DNA of 9,801 nt from NCBI GenBank assembly GCA_041651175.1, contig JBAZJT010000037.1:1-9801 (forward strand). Reading direction: 5' to 3'. A program made the position numbers and the translations under genes. Every line of letters starts with the position of its first letter. The stretch's first letter is position 1. Below, one piece after another: positions 7,330-9,801 of the stretch. The notes beneath the pieces were generated by a model. It was not told the DNA's origin and searched no databases. It was given only the letters and a program-made list of their open reading frames with translations. This DNA comes from Elusimicrobiales bacterium (lineage in GTDB: Bacteria; Elusimicrobiota; Elusimicrobia; Elusimicrobiales; Elusimicrobiaceae).

Positions 7330-8841
7330 ATGTTTCACCGCGCATATTTAAGAAATACAGCAATTACTTCACCCGACGAGGTTATGTTCCAGTTTACCTA
7401 CGACGCCGCCGGACGGCGCACGCGCATGGATATGGGCGCGGCGGTAGCGGCGGAATATGCTTATGACGCCGCCAATCAGCTTACCGGAATAATCTACCGC
7501 CGCAAAACCGATAACGCGGTAATCGCCAGCGTCGGCTACACATACGACAATGCCGGCAACCGCGCAACGATGACCGACGATTTCGGCAGCCACAATTTCG
7601 GCTACGATGATTTGCACCGCCTGACAAGCGCGGTCCACCCGTCCAGCGGCGCGCTGAGCGTGCAGTCCGAGACCTTCGCCTACGACGCGGTGGGCAACCG
7701 CACAAGCGACGCCGTGCGCTCCGGTTACGCCTATGACGCGGCAAACCGTCTCAACAGCGATTCGTTTTACACCTACGATTACGACAACAACGGCAACCTG
7801 ACCGCAAAAACGCGCGCATCCGACAACGCGCAGACAACCTATGTTTACGACAGCCAAAATCGCCTTACGCAAGTAAACCTGCCGTCGGGCTACAGCGAGA
7901 TCCTCCGCTACGACGCGACAGGCCGCCGCATAGCAAAAACGATAACGCACAACGGCGAGACAATCCGGGCGCAGCACTACATCTACGACGGCGAGGACAT
8001 CGCATTTGTAACCGACGCCGCCGGCGCGTTGAAGGCGACCTACACGCACGGCCCCGGCACGGACGAGCCACTGATGTTAAAAAAAGGCGCAAGCGATTAT
8101 TACCTCCTTGCCGACGGCCTTGGCAGCATAATCGCCATCGCCGACCAGACGGGAACCGTAGTTGAGCGCGCGCAATATCAGGCCTATGGCAAGCCCGTGT
8201 TCAGAAACGAGGTAACCGGCAGCACAAGCAGTTGGTCGCAGACGGGCAGTCTTTACAGCTACACCGCCCGGGAATGGGACGCCGAAACCGGCCTGTTCTA
8301 TTACCGCGCCAGATACTACGCCCCCGACACCGGCAGATTTATCCAAAAAGATCCCATAGGCTTCGCAGGAGGGGATACAAATTTGTATGCGTATGTGGGG
8401 AATAGACCTTATAAATACATAGACCCGTATGGCTTGTGGTCAATTTCGATTGGCGGATACGCCGGACTTGGTGGGGAAATATCTTTTGGACGTAATCCAA
8501 ATGGTGCTGGGTTTATAAGTGGTAGATTAGGATATGGTATTGGAGGAGGACTTTCGTATGAACCTCATGGTACAAGTCCGGGTTACGATGGGCTAGACAA
8601 TTCCTGTCATTCAAAAATTGGATTGGGGCTTTTTTGGTGGGGTGGAGCAGGAATTGGTCCAGTGTCCTATAGCTATAGCGTAAATGCCGGCGTTGCATAT
8701 GATCCGTTTGCAAATATCAAATCTGGGGATCATAAATTTCAAGGGTATTATACATTTCCTAAAGGAGGGTTTTCTTTCTCGCCAAATTGGGAGTTTAGTG
8801 GCGGTACCGCTGGAGGAGTGGAATTTACAACGACGTATTAG
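7330..8841 (+). CDS. Orphan Rhs core fragment with tip 3 (rhs-3, 503 aa)
   Basis: A second displaced rhs 3' end, shorter than rhs-2. Residues 1-19 are an AT-rich leader. From residue ~20 the protein joins the YD array at FQFTYDAAGRRTRM and follows rhs-1 and rhs-2 without indels through the RHS core (YYAPDTGRFIQKDPIGF) to DPYG at 365-368. The core's last stretch differs from the other copies (GNRPYKYIDPYGLW), matching the canonical DPxGL form. Residues 370-503 are a Gly-rich tip. There is no signal peptide and no DUF6531-like region. The frame is intact, so this is a plausible silent donor cassette or a translated fragment. It follows the tip-2 immunity gene by 3 nt and is followed by a membrane-anchored immunity candidate. 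Confidence 0.85.
   Translation: MFHRAYLRNTAITSPDEVMFQFTYDAAGRRTRMDMGAAVAAEYAYDAANQLTGIIYRRKTDNAVIASVGYTYDNAGNRATMTDDFGSHNFGYDDLHRLTSAVHPSSGALSVQSETFAYDAVGNRTSDAVRSGYAYDAANRLNSDSFYTYDYDNNGNLTAKTRASDNAQTTYVYDSQNRLTQVNLPSGYSEILRYDATGRRIAKTITHNGETIRAQHYIYDGEDIAFVTDAAGALKATYTHGPGTDEPLMLKKGASDYYLLADGLGSIIAIADQTGTVVERAQYQAYGKPVFRNEVTGSTSSWSQTGSLYSYTAREWDAETGLFYYRARYYAPDTGRFIQKDPIGFAGGDTNLYAYVGNRPYKYIDPYGLWSISIGGYAGLGGEISFGRNPNGAGFISGRLGYGIGGGLSYEPHGTSPGYDGLDNSCHSKIGLGLFWWGGAGIGPVSYSYSVNAGVAYDPFANIKSGDHKFQGYYTFPKGGFSFSPNWEFSGGTAGGVEFTTTY
7386..8403 (+). repeat. Rhs core direct repeat, copy 3
   Basis: About 1.0 kb, homologous to 2536-3553 (offset 4850) and 5603-6620 (offset 1783), with no indels. Some tracts match copy 1 and adjacent tracts match copy 2, so it is a mosaic. 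The left edge is abrupt at GTTCCAGTTTACC. Confidence 0.9.
8437..8838 (+). other. Variable C-terminal tip 3: glycine-rich, strand-rich domain
   Basis: 134 codons after DPYGL. It lacks the pre-toxin segment of tips 1 and 2. It is dominated by Gly alternating with Ser, Tyr, Phe and aliphatic residues (ISIGGYAGLGGEISFG, then GRLGYGIGGGLSYEPHGTSP, then KIGLGLFWWGGAGIGPVSYS). Similar Gly-rich ends occur on other Rhs proteins. The alternating pattern would suit a membrane-inserting or barrel-like structure, but that is inference. No catalytic motif is visible. Confidence 0.6.
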
Positions 8842-8848
8842 GAGGTGA
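8840..8848 (+). promoter_or_regulatory. Strong ribosome binding site for the tip-3 immunity gene
   Basis: AGGAGGTGA overlaps the rhs-3 TAG stop and lies 6 nt before ATG 8855. It is a near-perfect anti-16S match. Confidence 0.85.
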
Positions 8849-8854
8849 AACAAC

Positions 8855-9229
8855 ATGATAAATATCGGCAAAAACATACGCAGACTTGGTATAGCATTAA
8901 TTTTTGGTGCTATTCTATTGTTGATTGTTTATCTCGTGAGTATCAATTCACAGTCGTATAAGGTTGCAACGAATTATATTGCAGCCAATCCATATATTGT
9001 GGATGCTGTGGGACCAATAAAGTCATCGCATTTAACCATTTCCGCACATACAGGCGTTGTTGAGTCCTCTACAGGCGGGCGTGCGGAATTTACGATTAGG
9101 GTAACGGGAACCCTCAAGACAGGTTTAGTACATGTTAGTCTCGAAAAATCAGTGGGCGGATGGAAGGTTATGTCTGCTACGCTAAAACTCGATACTGGTG
9201 AAGTTCCACTACTTGTGAACAGTCGATAG
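8855..9229 (+). CDS. Membrane-anchored putative immunity protein for tip 3, Coa1/Tim21-like (124 aa)
   Basis: Encoded 13 nt after rhs-3 with a very strong RBS. A short basic N-terminus (KNIRR) is followed by one hydrophobic helix at about residues 12-30 (GIALIFGAILLLIVYLVSI), so the protein is probably inserted N-in/C-out with its C-terminal domain outside the cytoplasmic membrane. That domain has the pattern YIAANPYIVDAVGPIKSS, then a Gly/Ser-rich strand pair (GGRAEFTIRVTG, GLVHVSLEKSVGGWKVMSA). This resembles bacterial relatives of the Coa1/Tim21 fold, which is a recollection of the family and not a search result. The role is inferred from position: a membrane immunity protein beside a Gly-rich, possibly membrane-active tip. 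It could instead be an unrelated hitchhiking membrane protein. Confidence 0.72.
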   Translation: MINIGKNIRRLGIALIFGAILLLIVYLVSINSQSYKVATNYIAANPYIVDAVGPIKSSHLTISAHTGVVESSTGGRAEFTIRVTGTLKTGLVHVSLEKSVGGWKVMSATLKLDTGEVPLLVNSR

Positions 9230-9243
9230 TATGAATAAGGAGA

Positions 9244-9253
9244 GTTAGCTAAC
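9244..9253. promoter_or_regulatory. 10-bp perfect palindrome in the rhs-4 leader
   Basis: GTTAGCTAAC reads the same on both strands. It sits in the 32-bp gap between the tip-3 immunity gene and rhs-4, between an AAGGAG (9237-9242, 19 nt from the ATG) and the rhs-4 start. It could be an operator half-site or, by bringing AAGGAG closer, an RNA fold. At this length it may also be chance. Confidence 0.25.
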
Positions 9254-9261
9254 GAAAGGAT

Positions 9262-9801
9262 ATGTTAAAAGATACGGGTTTTAAACTATTATTTTTGTTC
9301 ATCGCGGTACTGTTATCCGCGCCGTTTTTGCACGCCCGCGTTTTGCCCGAATCTCCCACGCCCGAGACGTGCCAGTTGCCTTCCACGGAGGCTCCGTCGG
9401 ACTGTCCGCGGTGCTACGACGAGGCGTCCGGCGGCGTTTCCGTCAGCGGCGATCCGGCGGTCTATGTCCCCAATTTCGCCGGGCCGGTGGATTTCCGGGT
9501 GTTCTACCTCAGCGACAACCAGGACGCCGGCGACATCGGCAAGTCGTGGCGGCATTCGTTTGAATCGTCGGTGCGGGTGTATCCGGCGGCGCGGCTGCTG
9601 GCTTCGGCCTCGGTTGCGGGCGGCTGGAGCGACCCGTATGCCCCCGGCGCCGTGATGAGCGCCTCCGGCATGGCCATTCCCGCCTCCGACCTGGAGACCG
9701 TCGCCGTCGTGCGCCCGCCGGACGGGCGGCGGCTGCTGTATTTCCTCAATTCCTCCGGCCAGTGGGTTGCGCCTGCGGGCGAGAGCGCCGTTTTGTCGGT
9801 T
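9262..9801 (+). CDS. Rhs protein N-terminal part, 3'-partial (rhs-4)
   Basis: 180 open codons running off the window. The N-terminus is a clean signal peptide: Lys at 3 and 8, then a hydrophobic stretch at about 9-23, with likely cleavage after Ala25 (FLHA). From residue 32 (PTPETCQLP) it matches rhs-1 at about 96% nucleotide identity, including the Cys-rich ETCQLPSTEAPSDCPRC and the DUF6531-like region (SGDPAVYVPNFAGPVDFRVF). The first 31 codons are AT-rich and unrelated to the leader of rhs-1. The RBS is not ideal: AAAGGA ends 1 nt before ATG and AAGGAG is 19 nt away. It probably encodes another full-length rhs with its own tip beyond the window. Confidence 0.88.
   Translation, partial: MLKDTGFKLLFLFIAVLLSAPFLHARVLPESPTPETCQLPSTEAPSDCPRCYDEASGGVSVSGDPAVYVPNFAGPVDFRVFYLSDNQDAGDIGKSWRHSFESSVRVYPAARLLASASVAGGWSDPYAPGAVMSASGMAIPASDLETVAVVRPPDGRRLLYFLNSSGQWVAPAGESAVLSV
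9355..9801 (+). repeat. N-terminal rhs module, copy 2 (direct repeat with 227-673)
   Basis: It matches 227-673 at a 9128-bp offset with no indels and about 16 mismatches by my count. The repeat is truncated by the window end. Confidence 0.9.

Noticed and set aside
2..9801. Insertion sequence or integrase driving the cassette arrangement
   Set aside because: No transposase, integrase, terminal inverted repeats or att-like sites are visible. Homology between core copies is enough to explain the arrangement.

Overview
The window is a single, tightly packed rhs (YD-repeat polymorphic toxin) locus, with every gene on the + strand. It contains one nearly complete long rhs gene cut at its 5' end (2-3943). 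Behind it come three tip/immunity modules, two of them carried by 'orphan' rhs fragments, and then the start of a second full-length-type rhs gene (9262-9801, cut by the window end). The core is GC-rich and almost repetitive at the codon level. The variable tips, the small genes behind them and the short leaders in front of the orphan cores are clearly AT-richer, which is the usual signature of exchanged rhs tips. The secretion signals and the YD architecture suggest a Gram-negative or other diderm bacterium of fairly high GC. I cannot name the lineage from sequence alone.

Layout: (1) 2-3943, rhs-1: end of a secretion signal, DUF6531-like N-terminal region, long YD-repeat array, RHS core ending in DPSG, then tip 1 (119 aa). 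(2) 3955-4422, putative immunity gene for tip 1. (3) 4419-6995, orphan rhs-2: no signal or N-terminal domain, about 715 codons of the same core, then tip 2 (114 aa). (4) 7006-7326, putative immunity gene for tip 2. (5) 7330-8841, orphan rhs-3: about 340 codons of the same core, then tip 3 (134 aa, Gly-rich). (6) 8855-9229, putative immunity gene for tip 3, a one-helix membrane protein with a Coa1/Tim21-like look. (7) 9262 to the end, rhs-4: a fresh signal peptide and the same N-terminal module as rhs-1.

The three core copies align without a single indel, at constant offsets of 3067 bp (copy 1 to 2) and 4850 bp (copy 1 to 3). The two N-terminal modules align at an offset of 9128 bp. Homologous recombination between cores would therefore swap tip 1 for tip 2 or tip 3 in frame and delete the intervening immunity gene(s). 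Gaps are 32 bp or less, no terminator-like hairpin is visible, and one orphan overlaps its upstream immunity gene as ATGA. This suggests one transcript and a compact tip-switching toxin/immunity array. The expected biology is contact-dependent or secreted interbacterial antagonism. The toxic activities of the three tips are not recognisable with confidence.
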